From the NCBI GenBank assembly GCA_017592665.1, contig JAGFNW010000011.1:203124-267123 (forward strand): a DNA stretch of 64,000 bases. Reading direction: 5' to 3'. Position numbers and translations under genes: made by a program. Below, piece by piece: positions 1-10,836 of this stretch. Numbering within the stretch: the stretch's first letter is position 1; each line of letters opens with the position of its first letter. This stretch comes from Streptosporangiaceae bacterium NEAU-GS5. Lineage in GTDB: Bacteria > Actinomycetota > Actinomycetes > Streptosporangiales > Streptosporangiaceae. The notes beneath the pieces were generated by a model. It saw only the letters and a program-made list of their open reading frames with translations. It had not been told where the DNA came from and ran no database searches.

Positions 1-63
1 CGGCATGCCTTTCACCGCCTTGGCCAACATCGGCGAAACGGGCGGTTCGATCAAAAAGCTCAT
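1..63 (-). CDS. ATP-dependent DNA ligase, N-terminal fragment (runs off the left edge)
   Basis: Only the first 21 codons lie in the window. They read MSFLIEPPVSPMLAKAVKGM and continue past position 1. The PPVSPMLAKAV stretch is typical of the extreme N-terminus of actinobacterial ATP-dependent (LigC/LigD-type) DNA ligases, just before the catalytic-lysine region, which is outside the window. The start ATG overlaps the stop of the upstream RibD-like gene by 4 nt (ATGA), implying translational coupling. The identification rests on a short N-terminus and is therefore moderate. Confidence 0.6.
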   Translation of the reverse strand, partial: MSFLIEPPVSPMLAKAVKGMP

Positions 64-785
64 GCCGGCTGCTCCCTGGCATATCGGGTGAACAGGTAGC
101 CATCCTCTTCCAGAAGCTGCGCGAGGACCAGCCGGACATGGGAGGCCGCGCCGTTGAGGATGCGGGCCGCATCGCCACCGATGATCATCGGGCTGATCGT
201 CAGGCACAGCTCGTCGATCAGCCCGGCCGCGGCGACCTGGGCGCACAGCCGCGGGCCGCCCTCGCAGAGGATCCGGCCGAGCCCGCGCTCGTGCAGCTGC
301 TTGACGGCCATCGTGAGATCCACCCGGTGCTCTCCGGCGATCACGACGTCGGCGTTGCGCTCGACCTCCGCCAGCCGATCCTTCGGGGCGGACTCGGTCG
401 TGATCACGATGGTCTTCGCGTACGGCTCGGCCTCGGTGAACAGCGGGCCGCCGAGGTCGAGGTCGAGCCGGCGGGTGATGACCGCGATGGGCGGCGTCGG
501 CGCGCGGCCCTCGCGGAGCACGTTCCACACCTCGCGCGGCCTGACCGGCCCGTAGCCCTCGGTCCTGACCGTGTTGGCGCCCGCGAGGATCACGTCGGCG
601 AGCCCGCGGAGGATGGCGAATATCCGGTGGTCGCCGTCGCTCGACAGCCCTCCGGACAGGCCTTTCAGCCACGCCCCGCCGTCGGCGCTCGAGACCATGT
701 TGAGCCGGAGCCACTCATCGCGGGGGTAGGCGTAGGCGGCGGCGAGATCGGGGTCGTCCTCGTGGTCAGGATGAATGCGGCGCAC
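60..785 (-). CDS. RibD C-terminal-like pyrimidine/dihydrofolate reductase family protein
   Basis: 241 residues, the size of a stand-alone RibD C-terminal (dihydrofolate-reductase-like) domain without the deaminase domain. Visible motifs are NMVSSADGG near residues 29-37, LAGANTVRTEGYGP near 67-80 (the NADPH/substrate loop) and the CEGGPRL segment followed by the C-terminal DELCLTISPMIIGG strand. These enzymes reduce the ribosyl side chain of a pyrimidine using NADPH. Stand-alone copies away from a riboflavin operon are common in actinomycetes and their substrates are mostly unproven, so I do not call it ribD. It overlaps the DNA ligase start by 4 nt, so the two are probably cotranscribed. Confidence 0.85.
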   Translation of the reverse strand: MRRIHPDHEDDPDLAAAYAYPRDEWLRLNMVSSADGGAWLKGLSGGLSSDGDHRIFAILRGLADVILAGANTVRTEGYGPVRPREVWNVLREGRAPTPPIAVITRRLDLDLGGPLFTEAEPYAKTIVITTESAPKDRLAEVERNADVVIAGEHRVDLTMAVKQLHERGLGRILCEGGPRLCAQVAAAGLIDELCLTISPMIIGGDAARILNGAASHVRLVLAQLLEEDGYLFTRYAREQPA

Positions 786-844
786 GCCTTCTACCTTGAC
801 ACACCGATAACACTTCGGTCTCGCCGCGTTCTCACGTCACGCCC

Positions 845-2965
<2,121 letters not shown>

Positions 2966-3043
2966 GTGACCTCATTCTCCCCTGTCAGGGGCTATCGCGC
3001 ACCCCAAAGATTAAGAGGTCGTGTGAATGGATGACGCCGGACC

Positions 3044-4240
3044 CTACGGGGTGGCCAAGGCCTCCGTAGGGGACAGACGGGCGGCTCTCACCGCGGGATA
3101 GAAGCCGGCAAGCCCGCCGATTACGAGGGTGGCGGCCAGGCCGCCGATCATCGCCCAGGCCGGCACGATCGACGGCCATCCCTGATAACTCGCGTACGCC
3201 CCGGTCACTCCTATGCCCAAAAGCACTCCCCCCACCCCCCCGAGAAGACTGAGCAGCAACGATTCCGCCAGGAACTGGAGCCGGATCTGGCCGCGCGTCG
3301 CGCCGAGGGAGCGGCGCAGCCCGATTTCGGCGCGGCGTTCCAGGACCGAGATGACCATGGTGTTGGCCACTCCTACCCCGCCGACCAGCAACGCCACGCC
3401 GCCCAATCCGAGCAGCAGGGCGTTGAGCGTGGTGTCGGCGGCCTGTTTGGCGGCCAGCGCGTCCGACGGCCGGGAAACCTTGACCTCCTGCGGGTTCTCT
3501 GGATTGGCGGTCGCCGCGAGCACCCCTTGCACGGCCACGACCTGCGGCTCCTCGGCCCGGGTGTAGACGGTCGTGGGGTAGCCGTCGAAGGCCAGCCGTT
3601 CCTCGGCGACGGGCCAGCCGACGAGGGCCGCCGTGTCCAGTTCGGGGGCCAACGGCGCGGGGGCCAGGATCCCGACGACCGTGAACCACTGGCCGCCGAG
3701 CCACACGCGCTGCCGCGGGCCCGGCTGGTAGACGCCGAGCCGGTCGGCCGCCGCCGCGCCGAGGACCACGGCCGGATAGCGCTCGGTCGCCGCGTTCAGC
3801 CACACGCCGTCGGCGACGGTCGCGCTCACCTTCCCCGGCAGGTCGAGGCGGGCCGCGGCGACCGCGATGCCGCCGCTCTCCTCCGAGGGGATGCGCTCGT
3901 TCCGGTACACCTTGGCCGTCGTGGTCCCGATCGACGTCACCGACGTGACGGGGCCGATCCTGGCGATCATCTTCTCGGCGCCGTCCGGCAGGTGGGAGCG
4001 CTCTCCGAACAGGGTCTGGCCGGGGGAGACCGTCAGCAGGTTGGTCCCCAGGGCGGCCAGCTGCCGGTTGAGATCCTCCTGGCTGGACGCCGAGATCCCG
4101 ACCACCGACAGCATGGCCGCGATCCCGATGGCGATCCCGAGCGCCGACAGGAACACCCGCAGCGGGCGGGCCCGCAGCCCGGCCCCGCCGACCCTGGCCA
4201 CGTCGCGCGGGCTCATCCGCGCGGGTTTCACGGTCAGCAC
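3044..4240 (-). CDS. ABC transporter permease, MacB/FtsX type
   Basis: 398 residues. One transmembrane helix at about 28-48 is followed by a long extracytoplasmic MacB-core domain (about 50-265) and three C-terminal helices with the FtsX signature ([18 protein letters not shown] lies near residue 300). This is the permease of a MacB-like mechanotransmission ABC complex rather than a channel importer. The GTG start overlaps the end of the ATPase gene by 7 nt. It is the last gene of the six-gene operon that starts at 8650, whose adaptor protein and ATPase complete the complex. Substrate is unknown; antimicrobial peptide or lipid export is typical of the family. Confidence 0.9.
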   Translation of the reverse strand: MLTVKPARMSPRDVARVGGAGLRARPLRVFLSALGIAIGIAAMLSVVGISASSQEDLNRQLAALGTNLLTVSPGQTLFGERSHLPDGAEKMIARIGPVTSVTSIGTTTAKVYRNERIPSEESGGIAVAAARLDLPGKVSATVADGVWLNAATERYPAVVLGAAAADRLGVYQPGPRQRVWLGGQWFTVVGILAPAPLAPELDTAALVGWPVAEERLAFDGYPTTVYTRAEEPQVVAVQGVLAATANPENPQEVKVSRPSDALAAKQAADTTLNALLLGLGGVALLVGGVGVANTMVISVLERRAEIGLRRSLGATRGQIRLQFLAESLLLSLLGGVGGVLLGIGVTGAYASYQGWPSIVPAWAMIGGLAATLVIGGLAGFYPAVRAARLSPTEALATP

Positions 4241-4935
4241 GCGCCCACCTCCACGGCCGCGGGAAACCCGGAATCGCGGACGACCCGGCCGTCCAGGAGC
4301 TCGATCTGGCGGGGGAGCGCGGCGGCGATGTCGCGGTCGTGGGTGATGACCACGACCGTGGCGCCGCCTTCGTTGAGCTCGCGCAGCAGGGCCATCACAG
4401 CGGCCCCCGAGGCGGAGTCGAGGTTGCCGGTCGGCTCGTCGGCCAGCACGACCGCGGGGCCGCCCACGATGGCCCTGGCGATCGCCACCCGCTGCCGCTC
4501 GCCGCCGGACAGCTGGTGCGGCCGGTGGCCGAGCCGGTGGGCCAGGCCCACCCGCCGAAGCGCCAGCTCGGCCCGGCGGCGGCGCGCGCCGAGCGGCACC
4601 CCCGCGTAGAGCAGCCCGTCGGCCACGTTGTCGAGAACCGGCACGCCTCCGGCGAGGTGGAACTGCTGGAACACGAACCCGATCGCCCGGGCGCGAAGCG
4701 CCGACAGCTCGCGGTCGGCGAGCCCGGCCACGTCGTGCCCGGCGATCCGCACGGTCCCGCTGGACGGGCGGTCAAGGGTGCCGATGAGGTGCAGCAGCGT
4801 CGACTTGCCCGAGCCGGACGGCCCGACGATGGCGGCCAGCTCGCCTTCCACGATCGTCAGGGATGCGCCGCGCAGCGCGGTCACCTGGCCGTTGTAGCGC
4901 TTGGTCACGTTGTCCAGCTCGACGATCGGGGTCAT
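4234..4935 (-). CDS. ABC transporter ATP-binding protein, MacB/LolD type
   Basis: 233 residues from the ATG at 4935. The open frame extends further upstream, but that part overlaps the adaptor gene, and this ATG forms an ATGA overlap with the adaptor stop. Walker A is GPSGSGKST at 38-46, the signature is LSGGE at 142-146, Walker B is VVLADEPTG at 162-170, and the switch histidine is His199. The sequence DEPTGNLDS is characteristic of the LolD/MacB subclass. It energises the permease encoded immediately downstream. Confidence 0.93.
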   Translation of the reverse strand: MTPIVELDNVTKRYNGQVTALRGASLTIVEGELAAIVGPSGSGKSTLLHLIGTLDRPSSGTVRIAGHDVAGLADRELSALRARAIGFVFQQFHLAGGVPVLDNVADGLLYAGVPLGARRRRAELALRRVGLAHRLGHRPHQLSGGERQRVAIARAIVGGPAVVLADEPTGNLDSASGAAVMALLRELNEGGATVVVITHDRDIAAALPRQIELLDGRVVRDSGFPAAVEVGAC

Positions 4936-5999
4936 TTCGGCACCACCACGGCCGTGTCCTCGGGAACCCCGGTGACCTCGACCTTGCCGTCGCCGAACAG
5001 GCCCACGCCGACCGGGCGGAAGGAGCCGTCCGAGGTCTGTACGGCATAGCCGCCCTCGGCCAGCGCGACCAGCGCGTTCACCGGGACCGCGAGCACGTCC
5101 GGCCGCGACTGGGACACGATCGTCACGTCCACCGGGGCCTTGTCGTAGGCCGACAGCCGCTTGCCCGGCAGGATGACGACGCGGATGGTCGTGACCGGGT
5201 TCTGTCCGGTTCCGGTCGTCGCGACCTTTCCGACGCTGGTCACCTTCCCCCGCACGGTCGCGCCGTCGGGGAGCTCGACCGAGGCCGCGACGCCCTTCTT
5301 CACCAGCGCGGCGTCGCCCACGTCCAGATCCACGTCGACCTGCTGCCGGGTGCCGGTGTAAGTGAGCACAGGTCCTCCCACGGGGGCGCCGAGCGAGGCC
5401 CGGACGTCGGCCACCCGTACGGCGCCCGGGGCGAGCACGACGTCCCCCGGCCCGACCCGCCCGTTCACCGGCAGACCGAGGTCGTCCTGCCACTCCTCGA
5501 CCGCGTCCGCCGTCGCCGCGGTGAACGTGCGGTCCACGGTGAAACCCTTGTATCCGAGGGCCTTCAGGTTCTTCTCCAGCTCCTCCACGTCACGGCCCTC
5601 CGAGCCGTCGGACAGCGCCCGGTAGAAGGGCAGCCTGCCGTACAAGAGGGGGACCTTGTCGTTGTCGGCGCTGTAGACGGCGTGCCCGCGGGTGATCGTC
5701 GCGCCCTCCTCGGGCAGCCAGGTCACGGTGCCCTGGCCGGCGGCCGTGACGGTCGCCGGGTCGCCGTAGCCGAGCGACCCGGACACGGTCTCGGTCGCGT
5801 TGAGCGTGGTCCGCTCGACCTTCGCGGTCGCCGGAGGGGTACGCGTGATCGGGGCCTCGTCTCGGCCGCCGACCCCGACCGCGGCCACGACGACCGCGGC
5901 CGTGACGGCGGTGGCCCCGCCGACGGCGAGGGCGGCCCGGCCACGCCTGCGGCGTACGGGCGCGGCCGGGACGTCCACGGCCGCCTCCTGGTCGATCAT
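4932..5999 (-). CDS. Membrane-fusion/periplasmic adaptor-like protein with peptidoglycan-binding domain
   Basis: 355 residues from the ATG at 5999, which overlaps the lipoprotein stop by 4 nt. A short basic cytoplasmic N-terminus precedes one membrane anchor at about residues 22-45. A biotinyl-lipoyl-like segment ([18 protein letters not shown]) is followed by a PG_binding_1 domain around 130-185 ([20 protein letters not shown] then [15 protein letters not shown]) and then beta-barrel and membrane-proximal strands. This arrangement is common in Gram-positive partners of MacB-type ABC exporters. The peptidoglycan-binding module would anchor the exporter to the wall. The preceding lipoprotein may be a further component. 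Confidence 0.88.
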   Translation of the reverse strand: MIDQEAAVDVPAAPVRRRRGRAALAVGGATAVTAAVVVAAVGVGGRDEAPITRTPPATAKVERTTLNATETVSGSLGYGDPATVTAAGQGTVTWLPEEGATITRGHAVYSADNDKVPLLYGRLPFYRALSDGSEGRDVEELEKNLKALGYKGFTVDRTFTAATADAVEEWQDDLGLPVNGRVGPGDVVLAPGAVRVADVRASLGAPVGGPVLTYTGTRQQVDVDLDVGDAALVKKGVAASVELPDGATVRGKVTSVGKVATTGTGQNPVTTIRVVILPGKRLSAYDKAPVDVTIVSQSRPDVLAVPVNALVALAEGGYAVQTSDGSFRPVGVGLFGDGKVEVTGVPEDTAVVVPK

Positions 6000-6511
6000 G
6001 ACCGGCCCCCGGTGAGCGGGGTGAGCTTCCCGCGGCAGGCGTCGAAGGCCTTCAGCACCTTCGGGTCGGACCGGTTGATCCCATCCATGGCGATCCGCCC
6101 AGCGGCCGGGTCGGGGTCGGGCATGTCGACCCCGTTCGCGCGCATGCACTGGGCGAACTGGCGCAGCGCCTCCATGACCTTCGGGTCCGACAGGTCGATG
6201 TCGCCGCCGGGCGCGAGCGACCGGCAGGCCTTCAGCGCCTTCTGCAGCTTGGGCTGGCTCACGTCCATGTTCTTGAGCGCGTCGCCGAAGCCGCCGTCCG
6301 GCCCCGGGTCGGGCATGTCGACGCCGTTGTCGCGCATGCACTGGGCGAACGCGCGGCTGTCGGCCGACGGTTTCGGGCTCGCGCTCGCCGCGGGGCTGGA
6401 AGCGCCCTTGACGGACGCGACGCCGGTGTTGGCGGACGACTGCCCGCACGCGGTCAGCAGGCCGGTGGTCAGCAGCAGAGCCGCCGCCAGGCCGGTTCGT
6501 TGGATTCGCAT
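5996..6511 (-). CDS. Lipoprotein with duplicated FAQCM-NGVDMPDP motif
   Basis: 171 residues from the ATG at 6511. A type-II signal peptide ends in the lipobox LLTAC, giving lipidated Cys22, followed by a Ser/Ala/Pro-rich linker. The mature protein carries two similar repeats: FAQCMRDNGVDMPDPGPDGG near 55-74 and FAQCMRANGVDMPDPDPAAG about 60 residues later. Each contains one conserved cysteine and is followed by an ALKACR or AFDACR segment with another. Similar small lipoproteins accompany MacB-like exporters in actinomycetes. It overlaps the adaptor start by 4 nt. Function is unknown; an accessory or sensing role is inference from position. Confidence 0.8.
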   Translation of the reverse strand: MRIQRTGLAAALLLTTGLLTACGQSSANTGVASVKGASSPAASASPKPSADSRAFAQCMRDNGVDMPDPGPDGGFGDALKNMDVSQPKLQKALKACRSLAPGGDIDLSDPKVMEALRQFAQCMRANGVDMPDPDPAAGRIAMDGINRSDPKVLKAFDACRGKLTPLTGGRS

Positions 6512-6557
6512 GCCTTGGATGCTTGGCGGCCCGCCTCGGAGCGACCTCGGAACGCCC

Positions 6558-7976
6558 TCAGAGCGGGAGCAGGATCCTGAACGTCGCTCCCTCGGGCCCG
6601 TTGTCGAGCTCGACCCGGCCGTCATGCGCCCGCACGATCGCGGCCACGATCGACAGGCCGAGCCCGGCGCCGCCGTCCGCGCGCGAGCGTCCTCGACCCG
6701 CCCGATAGAGCCGCTCGAAGACGTGGGGGGCCTCCTGCTCGGGGATCCCCGGCCCGGTGTCGGCCACTTCCACGACGGCCGCCGAATCACCGGTCCCCAC
6801 GCGGACGGTTATCGCGGCCTCGTCCGGCGTGTGGGTCAGCGCGTTGGTCACCAGATTGGTCACGACCTGCCGCAGCCGCGCGTCGTCCCCCGGCACGATC
6901 ACCGGGCCGAGCGGGCCCTGCCCGTACGGCATGAGCTTGATCCTGCGGTCCGGGACCCGGGCCCGGGCGTCCCTTATGGTGTCGGCCGCGATCTCCAGCA
7001 GGTCGACGGGCCGGCGGTCGAGCGGCCGCTCCTCGTCGATCGCGGCGAGCGTGAGCAGATCCTCGACCAGCAGGCCCATCCGGGTCGCCTCGTCCTCGAT
7101 CCGGCGCATGGCCTCGTCCAGCTCGGGGCCGGGCGGCGAGCCGCCGTGCCGGTACAGCTCGGCGAATCCCCGCACCGACGTGAGCGGCGTGCGCAGCTCG
7201 TGCGAGGCGTCCGCGAGGAACTGGCGCAGCCGCGCTTCCGACGCCCGGCGCGCGGCGATCTCGTGCTCGACCCGGTCGAGCATCACGTTCATGGCCACGC
7301 CCAGGCGGCCGGTCTCCGTGCGCGGGTAAGGGCTCGGCACCCGGTGCGCGAAGTCGCCCTGCGCGATCCTGGCCGCCGCCTGCTCCATGCGGGTGAGGGG
7401 GCCGAGGCCGAGCCGTACGACGACAGCCGCGACGGCACCGAGCAGGAGCAGCACGGCCGCGGAGACCCCGGCCTGGATGATGTTCAGCTTGGATTGGGTG
7501 TCGAGGATCGGGCGCAGCGAGTTGGCGATCAGGACCATGCCCCGATCGGGGATCGGCTGCCCGATGACGCGCCACGGGCTCGACCCGTCCTTCGCCGGCA
7601 CGTCGAACAGCTGCCCGCCGCGCGCCATGAGCTCGGGGTAGGTCGGCAGGGCGGGGTCGTCGGCGTCGGCGGTCTTCGGATAGATCAGCGCGCCGTCTGT
7701 CGAGTAGAGATAGACGCGGTAGGCCCCGTCCAGCCGCTTGGTGAACGTCTCGACCGGAAACTGGGAGAAGCTGCGATCTCCGAGGACCGCGACGACCCGC
7801 GCCACCGCCGTCGACGCGGCGGACAGCTGCTGATCGACCTTGTCGACCAGGTAGCCGCGGAGCAGCGCGCCGCCCACGACGTTGGCGAGGATCAGCTCGA
7901 CCGCCGACAGCGCGAGGATCGCCACGACCAGCCGGGTCCGCAAGGTCCACGATCGGGGAGGCCCGGGCCGCCTCAT
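6558..7976 (-). CDS. Two-component sensor histidine kinase
   Basis: 472 residues from the ATG at 7976, chosen because it overlaps the regulator stop by 4 nt (ATGA). Transmembrane helices lie at about 15-38 and 167-189, flanking an extracellular sensor of about 130 residues. HAMP follows (about 190-243), then HisKA with the phospho-acceptor His259 in DASHELRTPLTSVRG. The ATPase domain shows the N-box NLVTNALTHTP, the G1 box DTGPGIP and the G2 box GGAGLGLSIV. It should phosphorylate the adjacent regulator. Its place at the head of the exporter operon suggests it senses the exported compound or envelope stress (inference). Confidence 0.93.
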   Translation of the reverse strand: MRRPGPPRSWTLRTRLVVAILALSAVELILANVVGGALLRGYLVDKVDQQLSAASTAVARVVAVLGDRSFSQFPVETFTKRLDGAYRVYLYSTDGALIYPKTADADDPALPTYPELMARGGQLFDVPAKDGSSPWRVIGQPIPDRGMVLIANSLRPILDTQSKLNIIQAGVSAAVLLLLGAVAAVVVRLGLGPLTRMEQAAARIAQGDFAHRVPSPYPRTETGRLGVAMNVMLDRVEHEIAARRASEARLRQFLADASHELRTPLTSVRGFAELYRHGGSPPGPELDEAMRRIEDEATRMGLLVEDLLTLAAIDEERPLDRRPVDLLEIAADTIRDARARVPDRRIKLMPYGQGPLGPVIVPGDDARLRQVVTNLVTNALTHTPDEAAITVRVGTGDSAAVVEVADTGPGIPEQEAPHVFERLYRAGRGRSRADGGAGLGLSIVAAIVRAHDGRVELDNGPEGATFRILLPL

Positions 7977-8650
7977 CGCGGCAGCCTCAGGGTGTAGCCG
8001 ACGCCGCGCACCGTGTGGATCAGCGGCGGATCCCACCGGTCGATCTTCTTGCGCAGGTAGTAGACGTACGACTCGACGATGCTCGCGTCGCCGTCGAAGT
8101 CGTAGTGCCAGACGTTGTCGAGGATCTGCGCCTTGCTCAGCACCCGGCCCGCGTTGGTCATCAGGTATTCGAGCAGGTTGAACTCGGTCGGAGACAGCTC
8201 GACCAGGACCCCGGCGCGGCGCACCTCGTGGGCGTCGGCGTCGAGCTCCAGGTCGGCGTAGCGCAGCGCCGCGTCGTCGGCGGCCCGCGCGCCGGCCCGG
8301 GAGCGGCGGAGGATCGCCCGGATCCGCAGCACCACCTCCTCCAGGCTGAACGGCTTGGTCACGTAGTCGTCCGCGCCCAGCAGCAGGCCCTTGACCCGGT
8401 CTTCCACGGTGTCGCGCGCCGTCAGGAACAGCACCGGGACCCGGTCGGTCAGCCGCCGCGCCACCTCGAAGCCGTCGAGGTCGGGCAGCATGACGTCGAG
8501 CACGATCAGATCGGGGCGGAAGCGCTCGGCCGATATCAGCGCCGCACCGCCCGTGCCGGCCGCGTCCACCTCGAACCCCGTGAGCCGCAGGGTCTGCGAC
8601 AGCAGAGCGCAGATGTTCGGCTCGTCGTCGACGACAAGTACCCGATCCAT
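7973..8650 (-). CDS. OmpR/PhoB-family response regulator
   Basis: 225 residues. The receiver domain has the acidic pair Asp8-Asp9, phospho-acceptor Asp52 (VLDVMLPD), Thr77 and Lys99. The C-terminal winged helix (about 130-225) shows the family pattern VELSPTEFNLLEYLMTNAGRVLSKAQILDNVW and ends in IHTVRGVGYTLR. First gene of the operon, and overlaps the kinase by 4 nt. It probably autoregulates this operon. No binding repeat was confirmed upstream. Confidence 0.95.
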   Translation of the reverse strand: MDRVLVVDDEPNICALLSQTLRLTGFEVDAAGTGGAALISAERFRPDLIVLDVMLPDLDGFEVARRLTDRVPVLFLTARDTVEDRVKGLLLGADDYVTKPFSLEEVVLRIRAILRRSRAGARAADDAALRYADLELDADAHEVRRAGVLVELSPTEFNLLEYLMTNAGRVLSKAQILDNVWHYDFDGDASIVESYVYYLRKKIDRWDPPLIHTVRGVGYTLRLPR

Positions 8651-8721
8651 GGGATCGCTTCTATCCGGGCAAGCTCAACGCCGGCTGGGAGCCCCCTGGG
8701 CGGAGGCTCCCCGCGAGCGCG

Positions 8722-9150
8722 TCAGCTGACCAGTTCGGCGTTCAGGGTGATGGTGGTGCCCGCGAGCGCCTTGCTGACCGGGCAGTTGGCCTTGGCGGTC
8801 TCCGCGGCCTGCTGGAAGGCCTCCGCGGTGATGCCCTCGATCTGCGCCTTCACCGACAGGACGATGCCGGTGATGCCCTCGCCCGGCTGGAACGTCACGT
8901 CGGCGCGGGTCTCCAGGGACTGCGGCGGCGTGCCGGCCTGGGCCAGGCCGTGGGACAGGGCCATCGAGAAGCAGGAGGAGTGCGCGGCCGCGATCAGCTC
9001 TTCGGGGCTGGTCTTCCCGTTGGCGTCCTCGGCGCGGGAGGCCCAGGTGACGTCGAACGTCCCGCGGCCGGAGGAGTCGAGCGAAACCGTGCCGGCGCCC
9101 TCGAGCAGAGAGCCCTTCCACTGCGTAGTGGCGGTACGGGTGGTCGCCAT
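8722..9150 (-). CDS. OsmC-family peroxide reductase
   Basis: 142 residues from the ATG at 9150, which has a clear Shine-Dalgarno (GAGGAAAGGA) about 7-10 nt upstream. The open frame extends beyond it but without start signals. The two redox cysteines of the OsmC/Ohr fold are present, Cys60 in AAHSSCFSMAL and Cys123 in NCPVSKAL. The NGKTSPEELIAAAHSSCF pattern is OsmC rather than Ohr. It would reduce organic hydroperoxides in the cytoplasm at the expense of thiols. It sits 43 nt beyond the importer ATPase but has its own translation start. Confidence 0.9.
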   Translation of the reverse strand: MATTRTATTQWKGSLLEGAGTVSLDSSGRGTFDVTWASRAEDANGKTSPEELIAAAHSSCFSMALSHGLAQAGTPPQSLETRADVTFQPGEGITGIVLSVKAQIEGITAEAFQQAAETAKANCPVSKALAGTTITLNAELVS

Positions 9151-9193
9151 CGGCGATGTCCTTTCCTCTAATGAGTGTTCAAGGACAACCTTC

Positions 9194-9961
9194 TCACCCG
9201 TCCCGTGCCTCGTGCGCGCGGTGCTCGGCCCGTACGAGATCTTCGACCGTCGCCCGCAGCTCGAGGAAGCGCGGCGACCGCTTGATCTCGAGCGGGCGGG
9301 TGGCGGGGAGATCCACGGGAAGGTCGCGGGCGATCCGGCCGGGGTCGCTGGACAGCACGAGGACCCGCCCCGCCAGGAACACCGCCTCCTCCACGTCATG
9401 GGTGACCATCACCACGGTCGTGCCCATGTCCTGCCACACCTTGCGGAGGAACACCTGCATGTCCTCCTTGATCTGCACGTCGAGCGCGCTGAACGGCTCG
9501 TCGAGCAGGAGCACGTGCGGCTCGCAGGCCAGAGCCCGCGCGATCGCCACGCGCTGGCGCTGCCCGCCGGACAGCTTGCCCGGCAGGACGTCCGCGTGGC
9601 TCGAGAGCCCGACCTCCTCCAGATACCAGGCGACCCGCTGGGCCCGCTCACGCCGGGAGATGGGGACCAGCTCCAGGCCGAAGGACACGTTCTGGGCGAC
9701 CGTACGCCACGGGAACAGCTCGCCCGTCTGGCAGACCAGCCCGCGATCGGGGCCGGGGCCGGTGATGGACGTCCCGTCCCAGGTCAGCGTGCCCTGAGTG
9801 GGAGGAGTCAGCCCGGCGATCACATTGAGCAGCGTGGACTTCCCGGAACCGCTGGCGCCCACCACGCAGGTGAACTCGCCGGGGGTGACCGTGAGGTCGA
9901 CCGCGTCCAGCACCCGGCGCGTCCCGTAGTCCTTGGCGACCTTGTCCAGGACGAGCGTCAT
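9194..9961 (-). CDS. ABC importer ATPase (SsuB/TauB family), predicted guanidine uptake
   Basis: 255 residues from the ATG at 9961, which overlaps the permease stop by 4 nt. Walker A is VVGASGSGKST, the Q-loop region is LVCQTGELFPWRTV, the signature is [15 protein letters not shown], Walker B is VLLLDEPFSALD and the H-loop is MVTHDVEEA. The FPWRTV segment and the length are typical of nitrate/taurine/aliphatic-sulfonate importers. Last gene of the operon headed by the guanidine-I riboswitch, so its substrate is predicted to be guanidine or a guanidino compound. The substrate assignment is inference; the ATPase assignment is secure. Confidence 0.92.
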   Translation of the reverse strand: MTLVLDKVAKDYGTRRVLDAVDLTVTPGEFTCVVGASGSGKSTLLNVIAGLTPPTQGTLTWDGTSITGPGPDRGLVCQTGELFPWRTVAQNVSFGLELVPISRRERAQRVAWYLEEVGLSSHADVLPGKLSGGQRQRVAIARALACEPHVLLLDEPFSALDVQIKEDMQVFLRKVWQDMGTTVVMVTHDVEEAVFLAGRVLVLSSDPGRIARDLPVDLPATRPLEIKRSPRFLELRATVEDLVRAEHRAHEARDG

Positions 9962-10836
9962 TGAGCCCACCGTCCCACCCGGTCGCGCAGCACCCGCAGC
10001 GACACGTCCATGAGGATGCCGATCAGCCCGATCACGATCAGCACCGCGAAGATCTTGTCGGTCTGCAGGAAGCGATACGACCGGGTGATCCGATAGCCGA
10101 GGCCCGACGTGGCCGCGACCAGTTCGGCGATCACCACGAAGTTCCACGCGGCGGCGGCGTTGACCCGGGCGGCGTCGATGATGCCGGGCAGCGAGTGCGG
10201 TAACACGACCTTCCTGATCAGCACGCCGGGCGTGGCCCCGAGCGTCATCGAGGCTTCCAGCAGTCGCCGCGGCACCTGTTTGACCACGTCGGCCACCATC
10301 AGCGTGTTGAAGAAGACGACGCCGAGCACGATCACGGCGAGCTTCGGCGGCTCGCCGATGCCCAGCCAGATCATCAGCAGCGGGATGAACGCGCTGGCCG
10401 GCCAGTAGCGCACCAGCCCGATCACCGGCTCGAACAGGGCCAGCGCCCAGCGCCACGTGCCCATCGCGAAACCGGCCACCACCGAGATCGCCAGCGCCAG
10501 GCCGAAGCCGAGCAGCACCCGCTCCACGCTGGCCAGCGTGTCGGTCAGCAGCTCGCCGGACGACGCCATGTCCCGCAGCGCGCCGACGGTCGCCGCCGGA
10601 GTGGGCAGGAACTTCGGGTCGACCGCGCCGCTCGTGCTGAGGGCGAGCCAGGCGGTCAGCGGGGCGAGCAGGGACAGGGCGCGCAGGATCCAGCGCGTCC
10701 GGGCGGAGATGGCCCGCTGCGGGGCCAGCCAGCCGGGCCGGCGCGGCCGTGCCGTACGGGCCGGGAGCGCGGCCCAGTCCGATCGGCCGCGCGTCGCCTG
10801 GGTCGCCTCCCGCGTTCTGGCCGCCTGCGTGGTCAT
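9958..10836 (-). CDS. ABC importer permease (SsuC/TauC family), predicted guanidine uptake
   Basis: 292 residues with a long cytoplasmic N-terminus rich in Arg and Thr (about 1-50) followed by about six transmembrane helices. The ATPase-contact (EAA) loop is visible as LLEASMTLGATPGVLIRKVVLPHSLPGIIDAARVN. These features define the nitrate/sulfonate-type single-permease family, which acts as a homodimer. The ATG overlaps the binding-protein stop by 4 nt, and its own stop overlaps the ATPase start. Same operon and substrate reasoning as its neighbours. Confidence 0.92.
   Translation of the reverse strand: MTTQAARTREATQATRGRSDWAALPARTARPRRPGWLAPQRAISARTRWILRALSLLAPLTAWLALSTSGAVDPKFLPTPAATVGALRDMASSGELLTDTLASVERVLLGFGLALAISVVAGFAMGTWRWALALFEPVIGLVRYWPASAFIPLLMIWLGIGEPPKLAVIVLGVVFFNTLMVADVVKQVPRRLLEASMTLGATPGVLIRKVVLPHSLPGIIDAARVNAAAAWNFVVIAELVAATSGLGYRITRSYRFLQTDKIFAVLIVIGLIGILMDVSLRVLRDRVGRWAQ

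Noticed and set aside
4863..7997. 1044-codon plus-strand open frame
   Set aside because: Antisense across the adaptor, lipoprotein and kinase genes, all of which have recognisable domains; the product is a low-complexity Arg/Gly/Pro-rich translation.
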